Shown one piece after another: positions 28,277 through 36,820 of a stretch of DNA of 64,000 nt. Origin of the DNA: Burkholderia gladioli (GTDB lineage Bacteria; Pseudomonadota; Gammaproteobacteria; Burkholderiales; Burkholderiaceae); NCBI RefSeq assembly GCF_000959725.1, contig NZ_CP009322.1:3224001-3288000 (forward strand), given 5' to 3'. Every line of letters begins with the position of its first letter. Positions within the stretch are counted from its first letter, which is position 1. Under the pieces are notes generated by a model. The model ran no database searches. It had not been told where the DNA came from and saw nothing but the letters and a program-made list of their open reading frames with translations. The translations under genes were made by a program, and so were the position numbers.

Positions 28277-28304
28277 TTGAAATACGAAATTCATCAGGTA
28301 AAAT
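28277..28304 (+). promoter_or_regulatory. Promoter of parAB
   Basis: TTGAAA (28277-28282), 16-bp spacer, TAAAAT (28299-28304), in an AT-rich stretch 27 bases before the parA start. It is the only AT-rich hexamer pair at usable spacing in the leader. Confidence 0.6.
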
Positions 28305-28330
28305 TTCGTCGATCCAAACAGGAGTGCAAA

Positions 28331-28993
28331 TTGGCAGCCGAAATCATTGCGGTCACTCAACAGAAGGGCGGTGTCGGTAAGAGCACCATCTCCATGCACC
28401 TCGGCGCGGCATTCCATGAAAAAGGGAAGCGCGTCCTCGTCGTCGACGCAGATGGCCAAAACACGCTCATCCATTGGTCAAGCGCGTCAGGTGACAGCGA
28501 CAACGGCATCCCGTTTCCTGTCGTCAATCTCGCCGAAGCCGGCGGACAGATCCATCGCGAGATCAAGAAGTTCATCAACGACTACGACGTCATCGTGGTC
28601 GACTGCCCGCCGTCGATCACGGAGAAGGTTTCCGGCGTCGTGCTGCTGGCTGCCACCGTCGCCGTCATTCCCACCTCGTCGTCACCGGCCGATTACTGGT
28701 CGAGCGTCGGCCTCGTGAAACTGATCCAGCAAGCCCAGGTCATGAACGAAGACCTGCGCGCGGTGTTCCTGCTGAACAAGACTGAAGAGAAACGCATGCT
28801 GACGCGGGAGCTGAAGCGTGCCATCGAAGAATTGGGCTTCCCTCTGCTGAAGACGCAGATCCCGACGCGCGAGGCCTATAAGCAGGCGATGGCGCTGGGG
28901 CAAACTGTCCTGCAGATGAACGATCGTGGCGCGCGCCTCGCCGCCGCGGAAATCCGTGCATGCGCCGACGAAATCGCCGGCATGCTGCCCTGA
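28331..28993 (+). CDS. parA: Chromosome partition ATPase ParA (chromosome 2)
   Basis: 220 residues from TTG 28331, with GGAG eight bases upstream; the open frame before it spans the parS region and is not coding. Deviant Walker A motif 'KGGVGKST' at 12-19, 'LVVDADGQNT' (switch I, Asp), 'IVVDCPPSITE' (Walker B). It is the short ParA type without an N-terminal HTH, so it is not expected to autoregulate by itself. Forms parA-parS4-parB; moves the ParB-parS complex to segregate the replicon. Confidence 0.95.
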   Translation: MAAEIIAVTQQKGGVGKSTISMHLGAAFHEKGKRVLVVDADGQNTLIHWSSASGDSDNGIPFPVVNLAEAGGQIHREIKKFINDYDVIVVDCPPSITEKVSGVVLLAATVAVIPTSSSPADYWSSVGLVKLIQQAQVMNEDLRAVFLLNKTEEKRMLTRELKRAIEELGFPLLKTQIPTREAYKQAMALGQTVLQMNDRGARLAAAEIRACADEIAGMLP

Positions 28994-28994
28994 C

Positions 28995-29008
28995 TTTATG
29001 CGCATAAA
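28995..29008. promoter_or_regulatory. parS: parS site 4, between parA and parB
   Basis: Fourth exact TTTATGCGCATAAA, placed one base after the parA stop and 9 bases before the parB start, so it lies in the parAB transcript. Confidence 0.9.
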
Positions 29009-29017
29009 GGACCTTGA

Positions 29018-30067
29018 ATGAAACCCTCCCAATTTGCCAAAGGCTTCCAGGCGCGCCCCGATACCACCACCAGCGAAAAGCGAACGGCGCTCGATCGGCT
29101 CAATGCGATCGATGGGATCGTGAAGTCGGAAACGCCGGCACCAACGAAATCGTCAAAGAAAGACATCCCGGTCACGATCGTCGAGACGCCGCCGGCGGAG
29201 CCGACCAATGAATCGCCGCAATATCACGCGTGGCGCGTCGAGCATCGCTACCAGCCCGGCCAGATCATCGAACTGCCGCTGAAGACGATCAAGGCGAGCC
29301 CATTCAATCCGCGGCACTTCTATCTGAAGTCGTCGATCGCCGAACTCGCCGTCAATCTCGCGAAACAAGGGCAGCAGCAGGCGATCCACGTGATCCCCGA
29401 CTACGAGCACCCCGGCACCTTCTTCGTCAGCGACGGCGGCCGGCGCGTACGCGCGCTGAAGGAGGCGAACAAGGATTCGGTGAAGGCCATCGTGATCGAC
29501 ATTCCGATCGGCATCGAGAGCTACAAGCTCGGTTACGACCTGAACGTCCAGCGCGATTCGCAAACCGTGTTCGACAACGCGGTGGTCTGGCGCCGCTTTC
29601 TGGAGGACAAGTTCTTCCAGAGCCAGAAGGAGCTGGCCGAGCATCTGGGCATCGACGAATCGACGATCGCCGTGGCCTTGTCGATCGGCAAGCTGCCCGA
29701 GGCCGTGATGCAGGAAATGGTCACGCGTACCGATCGCTTCGGCTCGAACATGGCCTACCAGGTCGGCCGTTATCACTCGGCTCGCGGTACCGACGCCACG
29801 CTGCGCCTGATCAACAAGATCCTGTCCGACGACCTCAGCACACGACAGGTAGCCGACATCGTGAAGGGCAGGGCGAGCGCGCAAGAAAACGCCAAGCCGG
29901 CAGGGCGGCAGCGTTATGCCCAGCGCCATGAGATCAAGATGAATGGTTCGACGGTCGGTGACCTGAAGTCCTATGGTGACGACCGCCTTGAGCTCCGCCT
30001 GCGCGGCCTGTCGCGAGAAAAGCGCGACGAGATCTTGCAACAACTCGAAAAGATGCTGCTCAGCTGA
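29018..30067 (+). CDS. parB: Centromere-binding protein ParB (chromosome 2)
   Basis: 349 residues. Disordered N-terminus, ParB/Srx-type CTPase domain about 85-165 ('IELPLKTIKASPFNPR', 'LAKQGQQQAIHVIP', 'SDGGRRVRAL' with the GGRR CTP motif near 140-143), an HTH about 207-235 ('SQKELAEHLGIDESTIAVALSIGKLP') and a C-terminal dimerisation region ('LSREKRDEILQQLEKMLLS'). Binds the four parS palindromes here and presumably slides as a CTP clamp. Co-transcribed with parA. Confidence 0.95.
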   Translation: MKPSQFAKGFQARPDTTTSEKRTALDRLNAIDGIVKSETPAPTKSSKKDIPVTIVETPPAEPTNESPQYHAWRVEHRYQPGQIIELPLKTIKASPFNPRHFYLKSSIAELAVNLAKQGQQQAIHVIPDYEHPGTFFVSDGGRRVRALKEANKDSVKAIVIDIPIGIESYKLGYDLNVQRDSQTVFDNAVVWRRFLEDKFFQSQKELAEHLGIDESTIAVALSIGKLPEAVMQEMVTRTDRFGSNMAYQVGRYHSARGTDATLRLINKILSDDLSTRQVADIVKGRASAQENAKPAGRQRYAQRHEIKMNGSTVGDLKSYGDDRLELRLRGLSREKRDEILQQLEKMLLS

Positions 30068-30129
30068 GCGTTCCAGCCAGGCTTGGCGAGAGAACCACGC
30101 CTCTCGCTGGATTCGGAATGCATGACAAG

Positions 30130-30162
30130 ACACCCCGGAAGTCCCGCTTCCGGGGTGTTTTT
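30130..30162 (+). terminator. Intrinsic terminator of parAB
   Basis: Perfect 12-bp stem ACACCCCGGAAG / CTTCCGGGGTGT, five-base loop, then TTTTT. It starts 62 bases after the parB stop and insulates parAB from the convergent repA gene. Confidence 0.92.
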
Positions 30163-30284
30163 ATTGATGGAGCCTTTGTCGAAGCCGGCGTGATTCACGA
30201 CCAGGAAAAAGAAGCACGCGGGGAGCTTGCCGCCGGAATATCGCCAACGATACGGTGCACGCTCAAGCCAAGCACCCGAAAAGC

Positions 30285-30322
30285 AAAAAGGCCGAGCCCC
30301 GTTCAAACAGGACTCGGCCTTT
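30285..30322 (-). terminator. Terminator of repA
   Basis: Ten-bp stem AAAGGCCGAG / CTCGGCCTTT around a 16-base partly paired loop; read on the minus strand it ends in CTTTTTGC. Located 45 bases beyond the repA stop. Confidence 0.8.
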
Positions 30323-30366
30323 CCCGATTCTCGAGCGCGTCGCGATCGATCTGGATTTTCAGTATC

Positions 30367-31743
30367 TCAAGCTGCTCGCGACTGATTCAGCGTGAACGCC
30401 AGCAGATCACCGTCGGTCGGCTCGCCCCAGGTCTTCAGCGCGAGCCAATCGAAGAATGCCGTCTCGACCAGCTTCGAATCGAGTCCGCGCCGGCGCCAGT
30501 CATCGCGCAGATGCGAACCAAGAGCCGGCAGCACATCGGTCTCGAACGATTGCCGTGCCAAATCCCGCTCGGCCTGGCCCTGTTCCTCGTAGAGCGATTT
30601 TGCTTCCTTGCGGCGGTAGGCGTCGTATTCGCCGCGCAGCCGCGCCTTCGGATCGTCGAGCGAACCCGCCGCGGATGCCACCGACGCCAGCTTGCCCGCG
30701 GCCGTTGTACCCGGCAGCGCATCCGGGTCGACCGGCGGGGCATAACCCTTCTTCAGCGCATCCTTGAACAGCGCCCCGGCACTGCGTACCGGCGGCAGGG
30801 TGGTGCTGCGCATACGCTGCTCGGTCATCTGGAGTGCCGCGCGAATCCGGTTTTCCTCGCTGTCCGCATAAAGCGTCTGCGCTTCCTTCAAGGGAATGCC
30901 GAGCTTGACCATGCGGTCGACCAGCGTGCTGTCGAATACGTTCGGATGTTCGTCGAGCGCCAGCATCGGCTGCTTGCGCTCGGAAACGCGAAACTGGATC
31001 TCGGCCACGCGACGGCCTTCGCGATGCTCGATCAGCTCGACGAAGATATTCGTGACCGCATTCACCTCGGCGATTGCCGGGCGCAGGTAATCGCGCTTGA
31101 AGTATTTGTATTCGCGCTTGGCCTCGTCGCCGGCTTCAGTGTCGGGGGTGCCCGACAGGATCGGCCGCCACCATTCCCAGGGCTCGCGCATCGTCAGGTG
31201 GCTCGGGTTGGTCAGGTAGCGCACGCAGATCTCGTACAAGGCCAGGCCGGCGCTGCTGCGCAACTGGCTCTGGAACTGCAGGCTCAGGCGCGCGTACTGG
31301 ACGGGGTCGAGCAGCTTCTTCTTGATCTTCGGCGCGAACGAGAATTCGACCCAGACGCGGCGGGTGGTCGGATCCTCGAGAATTTCCGCATCGGCGATCA
31401 GCGTCGAGATCCCCCACTTGCGGCCGGGCTTCTGGCTCGAGGTGCCGGTGCTCCATTCGACCTGGACAGACACCATGCGTCGCAGGTGCTCCTTCACGAG
31501 CGCCGTGTCGTTCGAATCGAAAGCCGAGTTCGCGACGATGTCGGACAGCAGCGCCCGGTAGGTATCGCCGGAATCGTCGGCCTGCTGCGCGACGGCCAGC
31601 AACACGTTGAAGAGCTTGCGCGTCAGCAGCGTGATCTTGCCGCTCTTCGGCTGGATGGCGATCGCCTCGACCGCCTTGCGTAGTTCGGCGGAGCTGGCAT
31701 TCACCACATCCACATCGGTTTTCTTGGCGCGCTTCGTAACCAT
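30367..31743 (-). CDS. repA: Replication initiator RepA of the secondary chromosome (Rep_3-like)
   Basis: 458 residues. The first ~270 show the two winged-helix layout of plasmid-type initiators: 'KITLLTRKLFNVLLAVAQQ', 'HLRRMVSVQVEW', 'FAPKIKKKLLDPVQYARLSLQFQSQLRSSAGLALYEICVRY', 'YKYFKRDYLRPAIAEVNAVTNIFVELIEH'. The C-terminal ~190 residues are charged and helical, specific to chromosome 2-type proteins. It reads away from the iteron region at 32.6-33.6 kb, which it is expected to bind to start replication. Ends convergent with parB. Plasmid-type initiator plus ParAB identifies a secondary replicon. Confidence 0.92.
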   Translation of the reverse strand: MVTKRAKKTDVDVVNASSAELRKAVEAIAIQPKSGKITLLTRKLFNVLLAVAQQADDSGDTYRALLSDIVANSAFDSNDTALVKEHLRRMVSVQVEWSTGTSSQKPGRKWGISTLIADAEILEDPTTRRVWVEFSFAPKIKKKLLDPVQYARLSLQFQSQLRSSAGLALYEICVRYLTNPSHLTMREPWEWWRPILSGTPDTEAGDEAKREYKYFKRDYLRPAIAEVNAVTNIFVELIEHREGRRVAEIQFRVSERKQPMLALDEHPNVFDSTLVDRMVKLGIPLKEAQTLYADSEENRIRAALQMTEQRMRSTTLPPVRSAGALFKDALKKGYAPPVDPDALPGTTAAGKLASVASAAGSLDDPKARLRGEYDAYRRKEAKSLYEEQGQAERDLARQSFETDVLPALGSHLRDDWRRRGLDSKLVETAFFDWLALKTWGEPTDGDLLAFTLNQSRAA

Positions 31744-32584
31744 GCGTCGGATCGGACAAGGAAAGTTTCCCGCAAGGATAGCGACTGCGGTGATGGGCGT
31801 CTACAAGCAGCCCCTCACCGTAGGCGGTGATGCACCGCGATTCGCAGCGCCTCACCCCAGGACGATCCCGCAAAAGCTCACCGATGGCAAAACCTGTGAT
31901 GCCGGCGCCCGCTTTGTCGTCGCGGGTGACACGGCCGCGCATGATAGCCGCACCGATATCGAGGCGTCGAGAGCCCTCCCGTATCACCTCACCTTAAAAA
32001 TTTTCCCGTGGACAAGGGCCGGAAAATCTGCACAGACCATTACCGGTTTCACAGCATGAAACCCCCGAAAAACAGGGGGAAATGCCCTGCCAGCACCGAA
32101 ATGCTGTGTCAATCGTCCTGAGGCCAGCCGACCTCGGCGAAGCAGCGAGCACCCGGCCAGGGTGAAGCACTGCCCTCTGACGGCGTCACCCTGCCAGGCA
32201 GGCCAACACGGTGCGCACAGCTTCCGACAAGCACTCACCGCCCCTGTGCGTCAAGCTGCCCAGGGATGCCCTCGGTGCACATCGGTTCATGCCCGGCGTC
32301 CTGTCGCCTCACCCTGTGCGGCGGACTACGACGGCGCAACTCTGCACACAGCCCGTCGACACCATTCGAACCAAGCCAGAAGCAATCACCGCGATACGAC
32401 CCCGTGGGTGGGCTCCAGCAAGCTCCGGAGCGTTCCCGCCTCGGAATCGCCCCAGGAAGCCCTCCCAGCGGCTGTCAGAGGCTCCGGGAGCCACGGGCGT
32501 CTCTGGGACTCCGATATCGCATCCGAGCCGTATTCATTCACCTCACCGGCTCGCCATCGATCCATATCGATGCCTTCAAAAGGG

Positions 32585-32593
32585 TTGTCCACA
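32585..32593 (+). promoter_or_regulatory. DnaA-box-like sequence at the left edge of the iterons
   Basis: TTGTCCACA, one mismatch from TTATCCACA, 50 bp before the first iteron. Secondary chromosomes usually need DnaA as well as their own initiator; this is the only good candidate inside the origin. Confidence 0.45.
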
Positions 32594-32642
32594 GCTCCTC
32601 GAGGCCCGCCAAATCCGTCGTTTTACCGCATCCGCACATGAG

Positions 32643-33572
32643 CCCCCGAAAAACCTCACCTTTCGTCGCGAACCGGTGATGCACGACATCTAACGAAAAG
32701 CACCGACATACGGGGCCTCACAGCCTGCTCGATCCCGAAAAGCCTCACCTTTTCCCAAAACATGGGTCACCTCAACCTCATCCGATGCTCCCGAAAAATC
32801 TCACCCAAGGACTTGAACACCGGAAAATATTCATTAATTTCATACACTTACCCCGAATCGTGCAATGCAGCGCCGATTCCCCCAAGATCCCGGAAGATCT
32901 CACCTCAACCCGAATCAGGAGATTCCTTCGGAGCTCAACACACTCCTGAAAAACCTCACCTCTCGTGAAAACGATCACGAAAAGCACGGCAAAAGTTCCA
33001 GTCTTGTCGGGGGTTTACGGGTAAGTGGACACCCACTGCTCCCGAAAAACCTCACCTTTGCCATTTTTTTGACTGTGTCGAGGTCCTGAAAAGCCTCACC
33101 TCAAAGCTTTTTTGGCCACATTTCCGTCAATCCCGAAAATTCTCACCTCAAGCGTGGCTGGCGCTGAAATTGCAGGCAAAGGCTCCTGAAAAACCTCACC
33201 TCAAGCCTGTGAGCGCCGTCAAACGCCCCAAAACGGTACTTTTTTCCCGTAAAAGCTCACGTCAATCCCGCCCCGAATCCCGAGAAACCTCACCTATGCC
33301 TATCAAATAGGCAAATCCCTGGAAGATTCGGGGCCAAACGGCCCCCCTGCAAAGCCTCACCTTAGGGATTCCCGCCCAAAACGACGCGATTCAGGCACCA
33401 TGCGGTGTCGACGTCGATCCCCCTCCCGAAAAGCTTCACCTTTCGCACAGGGCCGGGAACGCTGTGCTCCTGAATCCGCTCACGATCTCTCCTGCAAGGC
33501 CTCACGCTCGCCCCCGAACCCCATCACTTCATGTCCCGCAAAAGATCACCATGATTCCCGTAAAGCTTCACC
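32643..33572 (+). repeat. Array of 16 RepA iterons, 18 bp
   Basis: Consensus NTCCCGAAAARCCTCACC (C or T at position 5). Copies start at 32643, 32732, 32788, 32887, 32943, 33039, 33083, 33130, 33183, 33244, 33277, 33344, 33423, 33489, 33533 and 33555, all in the same direction. The first ones are closest to consensus; the last five vary in the A tract or at the CTCACC end (GTAAAAGCTCACG type). Many intervals are close to multiples of 11 bp (99, 66, 44, 44, 33, 22, and 89, 67, 56, 56), placing sites on one helical face. A weak copy may exist at 33510. Presumed RepA binding sites. Confidence 0.92.
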
Positions 33573-33897
33573 TTGTCGGCCGGAATCCCTTACCCAGTAA
33601 GGCTGTGCGGTGGCGTTAACGTTTTTAACAAGGGTTTCAAGGGTGTTTACTTCTATTACTCTCTACGAGCACCCGTGAGCTCCCTGAAACATCGCTTCTC
33701 TCCACCCTCCTTCTGTGTGAAACATCCCCAGATATTTGAGGAGCAGATGTTTAGTCTACAAAAACAATGGCTTAGCTAAGATTCTTCGCTTTGTTTCACG
33801 GGATTTTGGAGAGAGGATCAGCTAGCAGCGACTGTGGAAGACCTCAACGGCACAGACGACAAGAAGCTGTGGTGTTTCCATCAAACATGTATCAAAA

Positions 33898-33926
33898 AAT
33901 ACGTATTCCATTATGATCGCTACGTA
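33898..33926 (+). promoter_or_regulatory. Operator-like TACGTA repeats before the KfrA-like gene
   Basis: Perfect palindrome AATACGTATT (33898-33907) and a second TACGTA core (33921-33926) centred 21 bp away, two helical turns, ending 21 bases before the start at 33948. A TATGAT hexamer lies between them. KfrA proteins repress their own promoters by binding such palindromes, so this is the likely autoregulatory site. Confidence 0.6.
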
Positions 33927-33947
33927 TTGACCGATACTCTCGTTCCG

Positions 33948-35156
33948 ATGACTTTCGACGACATCCGCCAAACGATCCGTGCCGAACTCGATGCGATGCG
34001 CACAAGCGGCGCACGCCGGCAGGATCTTTCGCTTCACGCCTGCAAACGCCTGTTTTTCGACCTGGGCATTCGACCCTCCGCAGCCAATGTGCGCGACCTG
34101 ACCCAAACCGGTAGCGCCGGCGATATCCCCAAGGACATCGATTTCTTCTGGGAGCGGATTCGCTCCGCCTCGAAGGTAAGGCTCGACGGCGGCAATTTGC
34201 CGAAATCCCTGGAAGACAAGGCTGGTGAACTGCTGGGCTCGCTATATGAGGAAGCGCAGAAGGAAGCGCGGATCGGGCTGGAAGCCGAGCGGCAAGAAGC
34301 CAGCAACGAAATTGCCGCGGCAGCCCAGCGGGTTCGCGAGGCGCAGGTTCGCCACGAAACGCTCGAGCTCGCCCTTGCGCGTAGCGAGAACCGTGCGGAG
34401 CAATTGCAGGCGAAGCTCACCGAAGCGGAAATCCGCTTGGCAACCGCGTCGACGCACGGCGCGGCGCACCAGGATTCCCTGCAGGTGCTGACTCAGCGGC
34501 TCGAAAACGAAAACGAGCTGTTGAACAAGCGTTTGGAAGGAGAACAGCAGCAGAATGCGTCGCTGAGAGAAAGAATTGACGCCTTGCACGTCGAATCGCG
34601 TCAGAACACGGAACATTACGCCCAGCAGATCAAGGATGCGGTGGCCGAAGCCGAGCGCCGTGTGAAGCCGATGCTGGTAGAGCTCGATTCGCTGCGCAGC
34701 ATGGCCGGCACTTATCAAGCGGGTCTGCGCGACGTGAACCGAAAAGAATTCGAGTTCTTACAACAACTTAGCGCCGCCAAGGCGCGCGCCGACCGACTCG
34801 ACGAGCAACTGCGCGAACAGAGTGACGAGTTGACGGCCGCGACGCGGGAAATCGAGACATTGCGCCAGGCACAGGGCGTCCCATCCGGAATTGCCGCGTT
34901 GCTGCGACGCCTGGCCGATGCCGGGCTGCTCGATGCGGCGGCTTTCGAGGCGATCGGATCGTCGATCGATGCGCACGTGAATTTGCCGCCGCGCTGCCCG
35001 AAGTGTGAGGAAGGCGAGCCGGAACTGTCGCACGACCAGGAGGGCTTCGAATTGCTGTGCCCGGAATGCGAACACGCTTCCGGCCACTGTGCCTCGCGCT
35101 TCGAGGCGGTCACACAGTTCAACCGGATCGGCAGCTCGAGCGGCTCGCTGTGGTAA
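33948..35156 (+). CDS. KfrA-like DNA-binding coiled-coil protein with C-terminal zinc ribbon
   Basis: 402 residues from ATG 33948; the longer frame from 33834 runs through the operator and is disfavoured. Residues 1-110 match the KfrA_N plasmid DNA-binding domain ('MTFDDIRQTIRAELDAM', 'QDLSLHACKRLFFDLGIRPSAANVRDL', 'DIDFFWERIRS'). Residues about 115-330 are a long coiled coil. At 350-380 there is a zinc-ribbon-like CPKC ... CPEC with further Cys, not part of classic KfrA. KfrA is a plasmid-stability, nucleoid-like protein. Its place beside oriC2 suggests origin organisation or segregation. Confidence 0.8.
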   Translation: MTFDDIRQTIRAELDAMRTSGARRQDLSLHACKRLFFDLGIRPSAANVRDLTQTGSAGDIPKDIDFFWERIRSASKVRLDGGNLPKSLEDKAGELLGSLYEEAQKEARIGLEAERQEASNEIAAAAQRVREAQVRHETLELALARSENRAEQLQAKLTEAEIRLATASTHGAAHQDSLQVLTQRLENENELLNKRLEGEQQQNASLRERIDALHVESRQNTEHYAQQIKDAVAEAERRVKPMLVELDSLRSMAGTYQAGLRDVNRKEFEFLQQLSAAKARADRLDEQLREQSDELTAATREIETLRQAQGVPSGIAALLRRLADAGLLDAAAFEAIGSSIDAHVNLPPRCPKCEEGEPELSHDQEGFELLCPECEHASGHCASRFEAVTQFNRIGSSSGSLW

Positions 35157-35157
35157 A

Positions 35158-35199
35158 GGTGAGGAAAATCGGGAGCCGAATGGTGAGGGCATTCAGGAG
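35158..35199 (-). repeat. Two distal iterons, inverted
   Basis: Minus-strand copies CTCCCGATTTTCCTCACC (35158-35175) and CTCCTGAATGCCCTCACC (35182-35199), 24 bp apart, filling the 60-bp gap between two convergent genes. The central A tract is altered, but both ends match the origin iterons. Confidence 0.75.
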
Positions 35200-35215
35200 C
35201 TGATCGCTCACGGAA

Positions 35216-36259
35216 TCAGACCAGACGCGGGTTTTCGGCCGAGCTCGCAACCGCTTCCTGGTCCCCAATTGCGGTTTTTTCGAGATTGTCGCGCCAAGTT
35301 CGCCAAGCTCGGTGCAAGCGATTCGCCGAAACCGGCTGCATGAAGCCGAGCCAATGGCCGACGCGCTCGGGCGTGACACCGTTTTCGAACAGTTCGGCCG
35401 CGAAAGTGTTGCGCAGCGTTTGCGGGCTGGCCCGTTCGGTTCTCGAGTTGGCGATGTTGGCGGCTTCGACAATGGCATCGACCGCGCGCAGCATGGTGGC
35501 CTTGTGCATCGGCCGGCCGGTCAGCGAGGAAGGAAAGACCAGGTCGCCAGGAATATCGCAGCGCCGCCGTTCGGCAAGCCAGGCGTCGAATAGCGCAATC
35601 GCGAACGAGGCAAGATGCGTTTCGCGCTCGAAGGCCGGATGCGTGGAGGGCAGGCGCACCGCGGGCTCACCGGGTTTGACGCAACTAATCGTCAATATGC
35701 GTGCTTCCCCCGTTTTCAATCCTCCTCCAAGAAAGGCCGCCACCAGCGCGCGATCGCGCCGTTCCTTCCAATGCGACATGCCGGCCGCTGGCAGCGGCGA
35801 GAACAGATAGGCGAGCAGGGCCGCGCGTTCGGACGGCGAGAGGAAACTGGTGGGTTCGTTGTCGCGTGCCCGGCGCCACAATGCTTCGCCATCCTGAGCA
35901 ATGAAGCGGGCCGGGTTGGTCGAGCCGAATTCATTGCGACGTACATGGTCGAGCACCCGCTCGATGAGTCGCAAATAACGGACCCGTTGCGTTTTCTTGA
36001 TCGGCAGCTCGCCGACGAAATTGGCGATCGATTGGGTGTCGACCGTGGCGAGCGTCTGTTGCCGTTCGCCGAGCCAGGTCAGGAACGCGCCCCATTGCGC
36101 GCGATAGACGTCGGCCGACGAACGGCGAAAGTCTTGCGTCGCGAGCCACGCGTCGAACGACGCGTCCGGTTGGGCGACCCAGTCCGCCTCGGTGCCGTCG
36201 AACAGATCGGGTTCGGTGGCCACCAGCGTCCCGGCAGTCGAGGGACTTGGAAGAGACAT
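35216..36259 (-). CDS. Tyrosine recombinase-fold protein lacking catalytic residues
   Basis: 347 residues. The SAM-like core-binding domain ('SFDAWLATQDFRRSSADVYRAQWGAFLTWL') and catalytic-domain fold ('LSPSERAALLAYLF', 'RRDRALVAAFLGGGLKTGEARIL', 'ASPQTLRNTFAAELFENGVTPERVGHWLGF') are recognisable. Yet the active site is gone: Arg I is Lys182, the His of HxLR is Gln280, LGH reads LGF near 304-306, and no nucleophilic Tyr follows. Only Arg283 remains. It sits beside repA/kfrA as similar genes do on plasmids and secondary chromosomes. Probable role is structural DNA binding, not recombination. Confidence 0.82.
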   Translation of the reverse strand: MSLPSPSTAGTLVATEPDLFDGTEADWVAQPDASFDAWLATQDFRRSSADVYRAQWGAFLTWLGERQQTLATVDTQSIANFVGELPIKKTQRVRYLRLIERVLDHVRRNEFGSTNPARFIAQDGEALWRRARDNEPTSFLSPSERAALLAYLFSPLPAAGMSHWKERRDRALVAAFLGGGLKTGEARILTISCVKPGEPAVRLPSTHPAFERETHLASFAIALFDAWLAERRRCDIPGDLVFPSSLTGRPMHKATMLRAVDAIVEAANIANSRTERASPQTLRNTFAAELFENGVTPERVGHWLGFMQPVSANRLHRAWRTWRDNLEKTAIGDQEAVASSAENPRLV

Positions 36260-36412
36260 GTCTATAAATCCGTTAGTTGCTCAATGAGCGTAGTGCACCG
36301 CGCCAGGAATTGCCAGCCATCCATGAATGGCTGGTCGCCGGCCGCTCCGGCGCTTCGCGTCTGGCGAGACGGAACCGGCGCAGAACGTGGTGGGCAATGG
36401 TGCCGGGACGCT

Positions 36413-36799
36413 TCAGCCGCCCCAGATGCGTACGCGCCGCGGACGCGAACTCGGCACCGGCTCGGCGGGACCGAGCTTCGGCTGCCGCGAGGCGGCCTCA
36501 TAGGCCGAGACGGCATACGACAGCACCGCCGGCAGCGCATTGGACTGCGCGACGTCGATTGGATCGTCTGTTTCGGGGAATTCGAAATCCGCGGGCCTTT
36601 CGAACAGGCTGCGGATGAAGGGATCGTGCCGGGCGGCGAAGCCGAGATCGGCCATCGCCTCGGCCTCGATCGCTTGCAGCAGCCGCCACGTCAGCGGTAC
36701 CCGCTGACGGATGTAGCGGGCGGCAATGTGGCGGACGATCATCTCCATGTCTTGCGCCGCAGCCTTGAAGCTGAGCGCGGCCAGGTCCTGTTCGGTCAT
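36413..36799 (-). CDS. Hypothetical 128-residue protein under a LexA box
   Basis: ATG 36799 has AGGAG six bases upstream; the frame continues upstream only through the LexA site. Mostly helical, begins 'MTEQDLAALSFKAAAQDMEMIV', contains an acidic 'FEFPETDDPIDVAQSN' stretch and a basic C-terminus (RPRRVRIWGG). No known domain, no TM helix. The promoter carries a canonical SOS box 22 bases before the start, so it should be induced by DNA damage. Position beside oriC2 suggests a link to replication control, but this is inference. Confidence 0.7.
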   Translation of the reverse strand: MTEQDLAALSFKAAAQDMEMIVRHIAARYIRQRVPLTWRLLQAIEAEAMADLGFAARHDPFIRSLFERPADFEFPETDDPIDVAQSNALPAVLSYAVSAYEAASRQPKLGPAEPVPSSRPRRVRIWGG

Positions 36800-36820
36800 A
36801 GCGGGCTCCTCGTGAGCCAA

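Larger units (their letters stand above)
31744..33947. other. oriC2: Replication origin region of chromosome 2 (oriC2)
   Basis: 2.2 kb without a supportable gene, between divergent repA and the KfrA-like gene. The central part (32643-33572) carries 16 iterons on the plus strand. A near-consensus DnaA box lies at 32585. Beyond the iterons, 33610-33830 is markedly AT-richer than the surroundings, with TTAACGTTTTTAAC near 33616 and T-rich runs, and is the best candidate unwinding element. The part next to repA (31744-32640) holds several loose CTCACC/GGTGA words but no full iteron, and may contain the repA promoter. Confidence 0.85.

Noticed and set aside
32643..33572. CRISPR array
   Set aside because: Repeats are 18 bp, imperfect, with spacing from 4 to 81 bp, and no cas genes are present; this is an iteron array.
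33834..33947. N-terminal extension of the KfrA-like protein
   Set aside because: The 38 extra residues overlap the TACGTA operator and promoter; the KfrA_N domain begins at 33948.
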